Positions 7,428-16,511 of a DNA stretch of 64,000 bases are shown in pieces. Location of the stretch: contig CBDCZF010000015.1 in the NCBI GenBank assembly GCA_965224225.1, positions 15,672-79,671 on the forward strand. Direction: 5' to 3'. The number at the start of each line of letters is the position of its first letter. The first letter of the stretch is position 1. The DNA is from CAJQQK01 sp965224225 (GTDB taxonomy: Bacteria > Pseudomonadota > Alphaproteobacteria > Rhizobiales > Hyphomicrobiaceae). The position numbers were made by a program, and so were the translations under genes. The notes below the pieces were generated by a model, which saw only the letters and a list, made by a program, of their open reading frames with translations, was not told where the DNA came from and made no database searches.

Positions 7428-8510
7428 TCAGACCGTTGTGACGTCGGGAACGGCATTGACGCCGATGCCGGCCGCCGCCGCTGTGATGGCGGCCCAGGTC
7501 TGGTCGGGGATCTCGATGCCGTTGGCTTCACGGTGGTGGCGCGTCTGTCTCTCTTTATCACCCGGTGCCAGGACATCGCCGCCGGCCTCGATCGGTTTGG
7601 CTGCCTTGTAGAACGCAAGATAGCGCTCGACGTCCTCGGGGAAGAAGCCTTCGGGATCGATGCGCTCAGGGTCGATATAGACCGAGAGCATGCCGTTCGC
7701 CCATCTCCGGCCTTCGAGCGGTGCGCCGGTACCGGTCAGCGATCCGCCTAGGATCTCGACCATGAAGGCAAGGCCGGAACCCTTGTGGTCGCCCATTGCG
7801 CGGATCGCGCCCTTGCCCTGGCGATAATCACGCGGACCGGAGTCTTCGTAAGGCCCGTAGAGGTAATGCGGATCGCCGCCGATCGTTCCGTCCTCGCTGA
7901 CCAGGGAGTGCTCGGGCAACACCTTGCCGCCCTGGCTCGCGACCAGCACCTTGCCCTCGGCGACGACGGAGGTCGCGAAGTCGAGGATCAGGTGCTCCCC
8001 GTTCGCGCGTGGCACGCCGCAGGCATAAGGTGCGGTCGAGAACCGCCGGTCGATGGCACCATATGGGGCGACCAGCAGGGATGCCGGCGCGTTGACGTGG
8101 TGCGTCGAGACCAGGCCGGCATCGGCCGCCATCTCGGCCCATTCGCCGACCCGACCGACGTGGCCGCTGTTGCGCAGCGCGATCAGGGCAAGGCCATGCG
8201 CCTTGGCCCGCTCGATGCCGAGTGCCGTTGCCTGCTTGGCCATCGTCTGGCCGAAGCCGTACTGGCCGTCGACGACGCACATCGACGATGTATCGATCAC
8301 GAACTTCAGTGTCTGGTCGGCGACGAAATCGCCGCTCGCGAGCCATTGCAGGTATCGCGGCACACGCACAACGCCGTGGCTGTCATGGCCTGATAGATTG
8401 GCGCCGACCAGGGAATGGCCGAGCTGGGTTGCCTCCTCGCTCGAGCAGCCCGCCTTGGCAAAGATATCCCGGACGAAATTGGCGAGATCCTGTGGCTTGA
8501 TGATAATCAT
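7428..8510 (-). CDS. Ldh-family (malate/L-lactate/ureidoglycolate-type) dehydrogenase
   Basis: From ATG 8510 the protein has 360 residues, matching the type-2 malate/L-lactate dehydrogenase family. Features seen are SGHDSHGVVRVPRYLQWL (the substrate-binding and catalytic His region), GHVGRVGEWAEMAADAG, APYGAIDRRFSTAPYACGVP and a late GDKERQTRHHREANGIEIP. These enzymes oxidise or reduce 2-hydroxy/2-keto acids with NAD(P)H in the cytoplasm; relatives include malate, sulfolactate and ureidoglycolate dehydrogenases. It heads a minus-strand pair with the RraA-like gene and is divergent from an acyl-CoA dehydrogenase. The true 2-hydroxyacid substrate is unknown. Confidence 0.88.
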   Translation of the reverse strand: MIIIKPQDLANFVRDIFAKAGCSSEEATQLGHSLVGANLSGHDSHGVVRVPRYLQWLASGDFVADQTLKFVIDTSSMCVVDGQYGFGQTMAKQATALGIERAKAHGLALIALRNSGHVGRVGEWAEMAADAGLVSTHHVNAPASLLVAPYGAIDRRFSTAPYACGVPRANGEHLILDFATSVVAEGKVLVASQGGKVLPEHSLVSEDGTIGGDPHYLYGPYEDSGPRDYRQGKGAIRAMGDHKGSGLAFMVEILGGSLTGTGAPLEGRRWANGMLSVYIDPERIDPEGFFPEDVERYLAFYKAAKPIEAGGDVLAPGDKERQTRHHREANGIEIPDQTWAAITAAAAGIGVNAVPDVTTV

Positions 8511-8631
8511 TGAGCGTGCTCTCCGCTTGTGCGTCTCATTCGCGCGCAAACTGGCGCACGCCGCCAACAATTCCTAGCGTCAGCGGCTCAAGAATTTCGC
8601 TGCTGATGACAAACGACGAGAGGACTGACCC

Positions 8632-9807
8632 ATGGATTTCGAGTTGCCGGATAAGCTGGCCAAACTGAAGGCCGAGGTCGACGACTTCGTGCGCGCCGAG
8701 GTCATTCCCTTCGAAGCCGATCCGCGCTGGCTCGAGCATGGGCCGGGCGATGATTTGCGGCGCGACCTCAACGCCAAGGCCAAGGCCGCTGGTTTGCTCG
8801 CCGTGCACGTGCCGGAAGAATACGGTGGGCGCAATCTCTCGCACTTCGAAAAGGCCGTCGTTTTCGAGGCGGCCGGCTATTCGATCCTGGGACCCATCGC
8901 GCTGCACTGCCACGCGCCTGACGAAGGTAATATCCACCTGCTCGAAGCGGTCGGCACGCCGGCGCAGAAGGAAAAGTATCTGGCACCGCTTGCGCGCGGC
9001 GACGTGCGCTCGTGCTTCTCGATGACCGAGCCGCCGCCCGGCGCCGGTGCCGACCCGGGTATGCTCAAGACGGAAGCCAAGCCTGACGGCAATGGCTGGG
9101 TGATCAACGGCCGAAAGTGGCTGATTACCGGCGCGGACGGCGCCGCGTTCACGATCATCATGGCACGAACCGGGGATGGCCCGGGCGATGCCACCATGTT
9201 CCTCAAGGAATTGCCGCACGAGAATTTCAAGATTTCCCGGACACTCGACACCATGGACGGCGCCTTCATGGGTGGTCACGGTGTCGTCGACATCGAGAAC
9301 CTGAAGGTTTCCGGTGACGATGTTCTGGGTGAAGTCGGCAAGGGTTTCCGCTATGCCCAGGTACGCCTGGCGCCGGCCCGGCTGACGCACTGCATGCGCT
9401 GGCTCGGTGCCGCCCAACGCTGTCACGACACGGCCGTCGAATACGCCCGCACGCGCAAGGCGTTCGGCAAGGCGCTCGGCGAGCACGAGGGCGTGAGCTT
9501 CATGCTGGCCGACAACGTCATGGACCTGCACACCTCGCGGCTTGTGATCTGGAAATGCGCCGCCTCCCTCGACAAGGGCGAGCGCGCGTCATCCGAAAGC
9601 TCAATTGCGAAGGTGGTGTGCTCCGAGGCGATCTACAGGATCGCCGACCGTTCGATGCAGATCCTCGGCGGCAGCGGACTAACGCGCGATACACCTGTCG
9701 AGCGCATTTTCCGCGAAGTGCGCGGATTCCGCATCTACGATGGACCCTCGGAAGTGCACCGCTGGGCGATCGGCCGACGCATCATGGAGAACAAGCTGCG
9801 CCTCTGA
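8632..9807 (+). CDS. Acyl-CoA dehydrogenase (ACAD10/11-like)
   Basis: The 391-residue flavoprotein shows the full acyl-CoA dehydrogenase fold: FSMTEPPPGAGADPGML (FAD/substrate loop), NGRKWLITGADGA, RKAFGKALGEHEGVSFMLAD and QILGGSGLTRDTPVERIFREVRGFRIYDGPSEVHRWAIGRR. In the catalytic-base loop the usual Glu is replaced by Asp (YDGPSEVH), as in ACAD10/11-type enzymes. It would introduce an alpha-beta double bond into a CoA thioester and pass electrons to ETF. It is the first plus-strand gene after the Ldh divergence and is followed by a hairpin, so it may be transcribed separately from the ThDP gene. Confidence 0.92.
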   Translation: MDFELPDKLAKLKAEVDDFVRAEVIPFEADPRWLEHGPGDDLRRDLNAKAKAAGLLAVHVPEEYGGRNLSHFEKAVVFEAAGYSILGPIALHCHAPDEGNIHLLEAVGTPAQKEKYLAPLARGDVRSCFSMTEPPPGAGADPGMLKTEAKPDGNGWVINGRKWLITGADGAAFTIIMARTGDGPGDATMFLKELPHENFKISRTLDTMDGAFMGGHGVVDIENLKVSGDDVLGEVGKGFRYAQVRLAPARLTHCMRWLGAAQRCHDTAVEYARTRKAFGKALGEHEGVSFMLADNVMDLHTSRLVIWKCAASLDKGERASSESSIAKVVCSEAIYRIADRSMQILGGSGLTRDTPVERIFREVRGFRIYDGPSEVHRWAIGRRIMENKLRL

Positions 9808-9838
9808 TCGCGAGCCTCAGGCTGTACCCGAAAAAGCG

Positions 9839-9867
9839 AGAGGCGAAGCGCTCGACGCTTCGCCTCT
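9839..9867 (+). terminator. Hairpin after the acyl-CoA dehydrogenase
   Basis: A perfect 12-bp stem AGAGGCGAAGCG / CGCTTCGCCTCT with a 5-base loop begins 31 bases after the stop codon. No clear T-run follows, so it may be a weak terminator or an mRNA-stabilising hairpin. Confidence 0.5.
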
Positions 9868-10057
9868 GCCTCCCTAGACCCGGGACCGAATTATTATCGT
9901 GGTCGATCCTGTAACGAGTGCGTCGGACCCTGAAAGAACCGCCCGGCTAAGTCAAGCAATTGACACTGCTGAATCACCAAATCCAACATTTTTGGTGAAT
10001 GGTGAGGTCCGCGAGCATACGCATTCAAGTTCTTGAATAGATGGATGAAAACCAGTC

Positions 10058-11758
10058 ATGAGCAATGCCAGCCAGAACACGATGACCGGCGCCGAGGCCA
10101 TGGTGGCTCTCCTCGCGATGCACGGCGTCGAGCACATATTTGGTTTGTGCGGTGACACTTCACTACCGTTCTACGACGCGCTCTATCGCGATGCCCGCGG
10201 CATGACCCATTATCTGACCCGGGATGAGCGCCATGCCGCCTACATGGCTGACGGCTATGCCCGCGTTACGGGCAAGCCCGGTGTGTGCGAGGGACCGAGC
10301 GGTGGCGGCGCGACCTACATTCTGCCCGGTGTGGTTGAGGCAAACGAGTCGTCGATCCCGATCCTGGCGATCACTACGGACGTGGCTGTGACATCGCAGG
10401 GCAAGTTCCCGCTTACAGAACTGTGTCAGGACGATCTTTTTCGACCGCTGACCAAGTACAACGGCGTTATCGATACGGCCGAACGTTTGCCCAACATGGT
10501 CCGCGGCGCCTTCCGGGCAATGACGACAGGCACGCCCGGTGCTGCACATCTTGGGTTCCCGTTCGATGTCCAGAAGCAGCCGCTCGATGGTTCGGGCATC
10601 TGGGCACAAGCCGATTTCAAATCGTTTCCGGCCTGGCCGGTGGCGCCCTCTGCAGCGGCCGTCGAAGCAGCCGCCGATGCGATCTGCCAGGCCAAGAACC
10701 CGGTCGTGATCTGCGGCGGTGGTGTCGTGATTGCCGGCGCCGAGGCCGAACTCGCCCGTCTCGCCGAACGCCTCGACCTGGTCGTCGCGACCACGGTTAG
10801 CGGCCAGGGCAGCCTTGCCGACAATCATCCCAACTGCCTCGGCGTCGTCGGCTCCAATGGTGGTGTCATGGCGACGCGTAAGGTCGTCGAGGAGGCCGAT
10901 CTGATCGTGTTCATCGGCTGCCGCGCCGGCTCGGTGACGACGGAACGCTGGCGGTTTCCGGTGCCGGGTACGAGAATTGTCCATATCGACACCAATCCGA
11001 TGGCGATATCGGCGAGCTACGAGACAGCCTTTCCAGTGCTCGGCGATGCCAGATTGGCGCTGGCAGGATTGAACGATGCGATCGATGCGATCAAGCCTGC
11101 CGCCAAGTTCGGCGGTGCGGTACGGGTGGCAGCGGCCAAGCGGGAAAAGTTTCAGGCCTTTAACGAACTGGCAGCCTCCGACGACACGCCGATCAAACCG
11201 GAGCGTGTCGTTGCCGACCTCAACGGTGTGCTGCCGGACGATGCCGTCATCGTCTGCGATCCGGGCACGCCATGTCCTTATTTCTCAGCCTTCTACCGAA
11301 CCAATCGGCCGGGCCGCCATTTCATCTCGAACCGGGCGCACGGCGCACTCGGGTTTTCGATGGCCGCCGCCATGGGTGCCCAGATCGGGCGGCCCAATAC
11401 CAAGGTCGTTTCCGTCATGGGTGACGGCAGCTTCGGCTTTTCCGTCGGGGAGTTCGAGACCATCACGCGTTACAACTTACCGATACTGTTTGTCGTGTTT
11501 TCGAATTCGGTCTACGGCTGGATCAAGGCGGGCCAGAAATCAGGATTCGATGAACACTATTTCTCGGTCGACTTTTCGCGTTCTGACCACGCCGCAATCG
11601 CTGCTGCTTACGGTCTCAAGACCTGGACGGTGGAGGACCCGCGCCAGTTGCGCACCGTGCTTGGCGAAGCTGCAAGGACCGATGGTCCCGCCCTGGTCGA
11701 CATCATCGCCCAGCCGCTGCAAGATGCCCGTGCGCCGGTCAGTGAGTGGGTCGCGTAG
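10058..11758 (+). CDS. ThDP-dependent enzyme of the acetolactate synthase/benzoylformate decarboxylase family
   Basis: The 566-residue protein has three ThDP-enzyme domains. The Pyr domain has the catalytic Glu in TRDERHAAYMADGYARVTG (Glu57). The middle Rossmann-like domain has NPVVICGGGVVIAG. The PP domain has the Mg-ThDP motif GDGSFGFSVGEFETITRYN and ends IFVVFSN-like. It may decarboxylate a 2-keto acid or oxalyl-CoA-type substrate, or perform carboligation. It lacks ilvB context (no ilvN) and sits before two acyl-CoA dehydrogenases, so a catabolic role is more likely than branched-chain synthesis. Spacing of 74 bases to the next gene suggests a common transcript. Confidence 0.88.
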   Translation: MSNASQNTMTGAEAMVALLAMHGVEHIFGLCGDTSLPFYDALYRDARGMTHYLTRDERHAAYMADGYARVTGKPGVCEGPSGGGATYILPGVVEANESSIPILAITTDVAVTSQGKFPLTELCQDDLFRPLTKYNGVIDTAERLPNMVRGAFRAMTTGTPGAAHLGFPFDVQKQPLDGSGIWAQADFKSFPAWPVAPSAAAVEAAADAICQAKNPVVICGGGVVIAGAEAELARLAERLDLVVATTVSGQGSLADNHPNCLGVVGSNGGVMATRKVVEEADLIVFIGCRAGSVTTERWRFPVPGTRIVHIDTNPMAISASYETAFPVLGDARLALAGLNDAIDAIKPAAKFGGAVRVAAAKREKFQAFNELAASDDTPIKPERVVADLNGVLPDDAVIVCDPGTPCPYFSAFYRTNRPGRHFISNRAHGALGFSMAAAMGAQIGRPNTKVVSVMGDGSFGFSVGEFETITRYNLPILFVVFSNSVYGWIKAGQKSGFDEHYFSVDFSRSDHAAIAAAYGLKTWTVEDPRQLRTVLGEAARTDGPALVDIIAQPLQDARAPVSEWVA

Positions 11759-11832
11759 TTTTGCGCGATCCGGCTCGCAGCCGGTGGGCAATCATGATGT
11801 TGGGCAAAGCATTTCACAAATGAGGAAACGAC

Positions 11833-13029
11833 ATGGATCTGAGCTATACGGCCGATGAACGGGCCTTTCGCGATGAGGTTCGAGGCTTCCTCAAGGACCG
11901 ACTGCCGGCAAGCCTTGCCGCCAAGGTCAAGGGCGGCAAGCGGTTGGGCAAGGCCGACTATCAGCTCTGGCACAGCCGTCTCAATGAACGCGGCTGGCTC
12001 GCACTGCACTGGCCGAAGGAGTACGGCGGCACCGGTTGGACGCCGGTGCAAAAGCACATCTTCGAGGAGGAGTGTGTTGCCGCCGGCTCGCCGCGCATCA
12101 TCGCCTTCGGTCTCAACATGCTGGGCCCGGTGCTGATCCAGTTCGCCAACGATGTGCAGAAGAACCATTATCTGCCGCGCATCCTCAATGACGAGGACTG
12201 GTGGGCGCAGGGCTATTCGGAACCGGGCTCGGGCTCTGACCTTGCCTCGCTGCAGACCCGCGCCGTGCGCGATGGCGACCACTATATCGTCAACGGCCAG
12301 AAGACCTGGACGACGCTTGGCCAGCACGCCAACATGATCTTCTGCCTGGTGCGCACGAGCACGGAAGGCAAACCGCAGCAAGGCATTTCGTTCCTGCTGA
12401 TCGACATGACGACGCCCGGCATCGAGGTGCGCCCGATCATCACGCTCGACGGCGAGCACGAGGTCAACGAGGTCTGGTTCACCGACGTCAAGGTGCCGGT
12501 CGAAAACCTGGTCGGTGAAGAAAACAAGGGCTGGACCTACGCCAAATACCTGCTGACCTACGAGCGCACCGGCATTGCCGGCGTCGCCTTCGCCAAGACG
12601 GCGCTCGACAAGCTCAAGCGCGTTGCCGGTGAGCAAAAGCAGAACGGGCGGCCGCTCGCCGAAGATCCGATGTTTGCGGCCCGCATGGCTCAGGTGGAAA
12701 TCGACCTCAAGGCGATGGAGCTCTTCAACCTGCGTATCGTTGCCGAGGCCGGTGCCAACAAAGCGCCGGGACCGGAATCATCGCTGCTCAAAATCAAGGG
12801 CACGGTCATTCGCCAGGAGATCACCGATCTTCTGCGTCGCGCGGTCGGCCCCTACGCCATGCCGTTCGTACCGGAAGCGCTCGATGAAGGCTACAACGAG
12901 GAGCCGATCGGGCCTGAGGGTGCGATGCCGCTGGCGTCGGCCTATTTCAACAACCGCAAGCTGTCGATCTACGGCGGCTCGAATGAGATCCAGCGCAATA
13001 TTGTGTCGAAGCATATGCTGGGCCTTTGA
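11833..13029 (+). CDS. Acyl-CoA dehydrogenase, probable alpha subunit of a heteromer
   Basis: This 398-residue acyl-CoA dehydrogenase shows GYSEPGSGSDLASLQTRA, NGQKTWTTLGQHANMIF and the C-terminal IYGGSNEIQRNI. The usual YEG base loop reads YGG, so Glu376-type catalysis is missing. LTYERTGIAG instead places a Glu at residue 244, close to the position used by isovaleryl-CoA dehydrogenase and by the active subunit of actinobacterial FadE heterotetramers. With the smaller gene at 13396 it resembles an alpha2-beta2 enzyme of the type that handles bulky, ring-bearing or branched acyl-CoA. That pairing is inferred from gene order and motifs. Confidence 0.9.
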   Translation: MDLSYTADERAFRDEVRGFLKDRLPASLAAKVKGGKRLGKADYQLWHSRLNERGWLALHWPKEYGGTGWTPVQKHIFEEECVAAGSPRIIAFGLNMLGPVLIQFANDVQKNHYLPRILNDEDWWAQGYSEPGSGSDLASLQTRAVRDGDHYIVNGQKTWTTLGQHANMIFCLVRTSTEGKPQQGISFLLIDMTTPGIEVRPIITLDGEHEVNEVWFTDVKVPVENLVGEENKGWTYAKYLLTYERTGIAGVAFAKTALDKLKRVAGEQKQNGRPLAEDPMFAARMAQVEIDLKAMELFNLRIVAEAGANKAPGPESSLLKIKGTVIRQEITDLLRRAVGPYAMPFVPEALDEGYNEEPIGPEGAMPLASAYFNNRKLSIYGGSNEIQRNIVSKHMLGL

Positions 13030-13395
13030 GATCGTGAGATCAATGGATTGACGGGATGGTCACTGCCTTGTTGATGCGCTGCTGCCCCTCACCCCAACCC
13101 TCTCCCCGTGAAGTACGGGGAGAGGGAGCTTGGCCCGTCGTGTTGCTTGCGGCTGTGCAAAGCGGCACGGCCGGACTCCCTCTCCCCGTACTTCACGGGG
13201 AGAGGGTTGGGGTGAGGGGCATTCCCACGACGGCTGGCAGCAGTATCGCGTTGGTTAGCGTCCGCCCGACCAGCCAACTCGACTGTCGCAGAGCCATGTC
13301 CGGGAGCAAAGCGACCCGCGGCTGTGGCGCGCCCTTGCGGAGGGCCAGGGCGCATGAGCGCCCGGTGCGGCCCGCAAGCAATAAAGAGAACACAC
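13030..13395. other. 366-base spacer carrying a palindromic repeat
   Basis: The spacer between the paired acyl-CoA dehydrogenase genes is unusually long for an operon. Its first half is occupied by the perfect inverted repeat at 13085-13219. The rest (13220-13395) has no supported gene. The sequence just before the next start is rich in small G+C palindromes and lacks a strong Shine-Dalgarno, apart from AAGAGAA shortly before ATG 13396. Confidence 0.6.
13085..13219. repeat. Dispersed palindromic repeat, copy 1
   Basis: Two perfect 44-base arms (13085-13128 and 13176-13219) flank a 47-base centre. Each arm contains a smaller hairpin, CTCTCCCCGTGAAGTACGGG followed by GAGAGGG. The centre is similar, in inverted orientation, to the centre of the copy at 39827-39974, so the two are members of one family and not a chance palindrome. 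RNA from either strand would fold into a long stem. Confidence 0.9.
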
Positions 13396-14529
13396 ATGCA
13401 CTTTGACTTATCCGAAGAACGTCAGATGCTGGCCGACACCGCTCGGCGATACATCGCGGACCGTTACGACATCAACGTGCGCCATGCCAACGCCAAGCGC
13501 GATGACGGTTTCAATCGCGAGACCTGGACCGAACTTGCCGACCTCGGCCTGATCGGTGCGCTGCTGCCTGCCGAGGTCGGCGGTTTCGGCGGCAACGGCG
13601 AAGACATCGCCGTCGTCTTCGAAGCACTGGGCCGCGGTTTGGTCGTCGAACCGTTTCTGGCAACAGGCATCCTCGGGGCCGGCCCCATCGCCGCTGCCGG
13701 CAGTGAGGCGCAAAAGGCGCTGCTCGAGGATGTGATTGCCGGCAAGACACTGCTTGCCCTGGCCCACGGCGAACCGGACAGCCGCTATGAAATGGCTCGC
13801 GTGTCGACGACGGCGACGAAGTCGGGCGGGGACTGGCAGCTCAACGGCCTGAAGGCGGTGGTGCTCAACGGCGATAGCGCCGACAAGCTGGTCGTCTCGG
13901 CACGGACTTCCGGTGACGTTACGGACATAGACGGAATCTCGCTCTTCCTCGTTGATGCGGGCGCAAGTGGCATCTCGCGACGCGGCTATGGCAATGTCGA
14001 TGGCGGTCGGGCCGCCGAAATCACGCTTGAGAATGTCTCGGTCGGTCCCGAAGCCCTGATCGGCGCCAAGGGTGAGGGCCATGACATTCTCGAGAAGACA
14101 TATGCCCACGGCATCATCGCACTTGCAGCCGAATCGGTCGGTGCCCTCGAAGTCGCCCGCGATCTGACGCTCGAGTATCTCAAGACCCGCAAGCAGTTCG
14201 GCCGCCCGATCGGCGCCTTCCAGGCGCTGCAGCATCGCATGGTCGATCTCTGCCTCGAAATCGAACAGGCGCGCGCTGGCGTCATGCTGGCGATCTCAAC
14301 GCTCGATGCCGACCGTGATACGCGTGAAGCCAACATTTCGGCGGCCAAGAACCTGATCGGCCGCGTCAATCGCCTTGTTGCCGAAGAAACGATCCAGATG
14401 CACGGCGGCATCGCCATGACCTGGGAGTATGCGCTTGGTCATTATGCCAAGCGGCTGACCATGATCGACCATCAGCTCGGCGATACCGACTATCATCTCC
14501 AGCGCTACATCGCGCTTTCTCGTTCGTAG
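13396..14529 (+). CDS. Acyl-CoA dehydrogenase, probable beta subunit of a heteromer
   Basis: The ATG at 13396 gives 377 residues starting MHFDLSEERQMLADTARRYI. It is shorter than its partner and has acyl-CoA dehydrogenase features (LPAEVGGFGGNGEDIAVVFE, LEYLKTRKQFGRPIGAFQALQHRMVD, QMHGGIAMTWEYALGHYAKR) but no YEG-type catalytic loop at the end. That is the pattern of the inactive or FAD-sharing subunit of FadE heterotetramers. It lies 366 bases after the alpha-like gene with the palindromic repeat between them, and only 19 bases before a TauD gene, suggesting a common transcript downstream. Confidence 0.9.
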   Translation: MHFDLSEERQMLADTARRYIADRYDINVRHANAKRDDGFNRETWTELADLGLIGALLPAEVGGFGGNGEDIAVVFEALGRGLVVEPFLATGILGAGPIAAAGSEAQKALLEDVIAGKTLLALAHGEPDSRYEMARVSTTATKSGGDWQLNGLKAVVLNGDSADKLVVSARTSGDVTDIDGISLFLVDAGASGISRRGYGNVDGGRAAEITLENVSVGPEALIGAKGEGHDILEKTYAHGIIALAAESVGALEVARDLTLEYLKTRKQFGRPIGAFQALQHRMVDLCLEIEQARAGVMLAISTLDADRDTREANISAAKNLIGRVNRLVAEETIQMHGGIAMTWEYALGHYAKRLTMIDHQLGDTDYHLQRYIALSRS

Positions 14530-14548
14530 CTTGAAGCGGGTAGGTTCC

Positions 14549-15442
14549 ATGACGCTCAAGATCACACCATTGCATAGCGACTTCATCGGCGAGATTGACG
14601 GCATTCGTTTAACGCCGGATCTCGACGAAGCAACCGTTGGCGAACTTCGTCAGGCGATCGATCGATATGCGGTCTTGGTATTCCACGGGCAGCAGTTCGA
14701 CGACGATGGCTTGCTCGGCTTCGGTCGGCTGTTCGGCAGCATGGCGGCACCCCGCAACCACCGCGCCGACCGCCGGCTGGCACATGCGGAAATCGGCGAC
14801 ATATCGAACCTCGACTCCAAGGGTGCGATCCGCGATCGGGCGGATCACGCCCGGCTCGATTCACTTGCCAACCAGCTCTGGCATTCCGATGCCTCGTTCC
14901 GGCCGATTGCCGGCGAATTATCGATGCTGTTCGCCCATGTTGTGCCACCTAGCGGCGGCGAGACGGAATTCGCCGACCTGCGCGCGGCCTATGACGCACT
15001 CGATGAACCAATGCGCAAGATGATCGATGGCCTGATGGCCGAGCATTCGATCTTCCATTCTCGTGGCCTGCTTGGCCATACCGAATACACCGAAGCTGAA
15101 CGGCAATCGCTGCCGACAGTGCGCCATCCGGTTGTGCGGACGCTACCGGGCTCCGGCCGCAAGTCACTCTATATCGGCTCGCATGCCGCGAGTATCGAGG
15201 GCTGGCCGGTGCCGGAAGGCCGGCTGCTGTTGCGCGACCTGCTGGATCACGCCACCGAGCGCCGCTTCGTGCATCGCCATTCGTGGCAGGCCGGTGACCT
15301 CGTCATCTGGGACAACCGCTGCACGCTGCATCGCGGCCGGCGTTACGATGATGCGAAGTACAAGCGCGATCTGCGCCGCGTCACGACCCAGGACATGCTA
15401 AGCGCGGCGAACAATCAGGACGTGATCGCAGCTCTGGCCTGA
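14549..15442 (+). CDS. TauD/TfdA-family Fe(II)/2-oxoglutarate dioxygenase, copy A
   Basis: The product has 297 residues from ATG 14549. The Fe(II) facial triad is visible as NQLWHSDASFRP (His-x-Asp) and DNRCTLHRGRRYD (distal His with the 2-oxoglutarate Arg following). The N-terminal LHSDFIGEIDGIRLTPDLDE and the ending RDLRRVTTQD fit TauD/TfdA. Family members oxidatively cleave sulfonates, aryloxyacetates, carnitine precursors or similar acids. It is 19 bases after the beta-like acyl-CoA dehydrogenase and converges with the LLM gene. A second, quite different TauD protein is 1.1 kb away on the other strand. Confidence 0.92.
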   Translation: MTLKITPLHSDFIGEIDGIRLTPDLDEATVGELRQAIDRYAVLVFHGQQFDDDGLLGFGRLFGSMAAPRNHRADRRLAHAEIGDISNLDSKGAIRDRADHARLDSLANQLWHSDASFRPIAGELSMLFAHVVPPSGGETEFADLRAAYDALDEPMRKMIDGLMAEHSIFHSRGLLGHTEYTEAERQSLPTVRHPVVRTLPGSGRKSLYIGSHAASIEGWPVPEGRLLLRDLLDHATERRFVHRHSWQAGDLVIWDNRCTLHRGRRYDDAKYKRDLRRVTTQDMLSAANNQDVIAALA

Positions 15443-15449
15443 TGCCCCG

Positions 15450-16496
15450 CTAACCCGTTCCGGCCAGTGAACGCAGCCGTGGCAGGACTTCGCCGGCAAA
15501 GCGATCGATATAGTCCGGCCGAGGGCCGCCGGGCGGCGGCGTCGGCACGGGATGCGGAATGATCAGGTCGATCCTGAGCCCGAGTTTCAGGACGTCATGA
15601 AGTTGCGCGGCGATCGTCGCGGGTGTGCCGTAAAGCGCGAACGAGTCCGCAATCTCATCGGACAGGAATGACACCAGCCGGCCCGAGGCTTCGAGATCGG
15701 CGGCATGATGGAAGTCTGGCCAGACCTGCTTCTTGAGTTCCTTTATATCGGGGCCGTCCCAGGTGAAGCCTGCCTGGTCGAACAGCATCGGGGAGTATTC
15801 ATAGTAGCCGGCGGCCATCGAACGGCTCATCAGGGCGGCTCGCTCTTCATCGTCGGTCAGGATGGTGTGGAGGATGATGGCGATCTTGATGCCATCGGGA
15901 TTTCTGCCGGCCTCCTCGGCGCCTTTGCGCACGGCATCGACTGATGTGAAAATGTTTGCCTTGTTGCGCCCGACGCGGATGAACACGCCGTCTGCAACCC
16001 GGCCGGCCATATGCAAGGTCTTCGGGCCGCCGGCCGCGATCCAGATCGGCACGGCATGTGGGTGGCGTAATTCGGCCGGTTTGGCGGCGCCAACATCGAC
16101 AGCTTCACCGGCCAGCAGCCGCTTGGTGAGCCGAGTTGCGTCTTCCAATTCGCGGACTCGCGCCGGTCTGAGCCCGTTTAGGCGAACGGCGGTATCACCG
16201 ACGCCGTAGGCCAATAGTGTTCGGCCCGGTGCCAGTTCCTCGATCGTGGCGATCGACGAGGCCATCACGGACGGGTGCCGCACGACCGGGTTTTCGAGCA
16301 GGGGGCCGAGGCCGATCCGCTCGGTCTCGAGCGCTGCAAAGGCGAGATTGACGTAAGGGTCTCTCAGTAGCAGTGGCGATGAAGGAATGAAGGCGTAATC
16401 CCAGCCAAGCTCTTCGGCCCGTCGTGCATCGGCGGCGAAGGCTTTGGGTGACGTATAGTTGAACCGGTTCAGACCGAATTTGGGGAATGGCTGCAT
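15450..16496 (-). CDS. LLM-class flavin-dependent oxidoreductase
   Basis: The 348-residue protein has the bacterial luciferase-like TIM-barrel pattern: ARRAEELGWDYAFIPSSPLLLRDPYVNLAFAAL, TERIGLGPLLENPVVRHP, LAPGRTLLAYGVGDTA and PIWIAAGGPKTLHMAGRVADGVFIRVG. Such enzymes use reduced FMN or F420 for monooxygenation or reduction; coenzyme F420-type members often have this NPVVRHP and AAGGPK wording. It is the last gene of the minus-strand TRAP-TauD set, 15 bases after the TauD gene. A role in oxidative attack on the imported substrate is plausible. Confidence 0.88.
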   Translation of the reverse strand: MQPFPKFGLNRFNYTSPKAFAADARRAEELGWDYAFIPSSPLLLRDPYVNLAFAALETERIGLGPLLENPVVRHPSVMASSIATIEELAPGRTLLAYGVGDTAVRLNGLRPARVRELEDATRLTKRLLAGEAVDVGAAKPAELRHPHAVPIWIAAGGPKTLHMAGRVADGVFIRVGRNKANIFTSVDAVRKGAEEAGRNPDGIKIAIILHTILTDDEERAALMSRSMAAGYYEYSPMLFDQAGFTWDGPDIKELKKQVWPDFHHAADLEASGRLVSFLSDEIADSFALYGTPATIAAQLHDVLKLGLRIDLIIPHPVPTPPPGGPRPDYIDRFAGEVLPRLRSLAGTG

Positions 16497-16511
16497 GTCG
16501 ACTCGCTTGTA

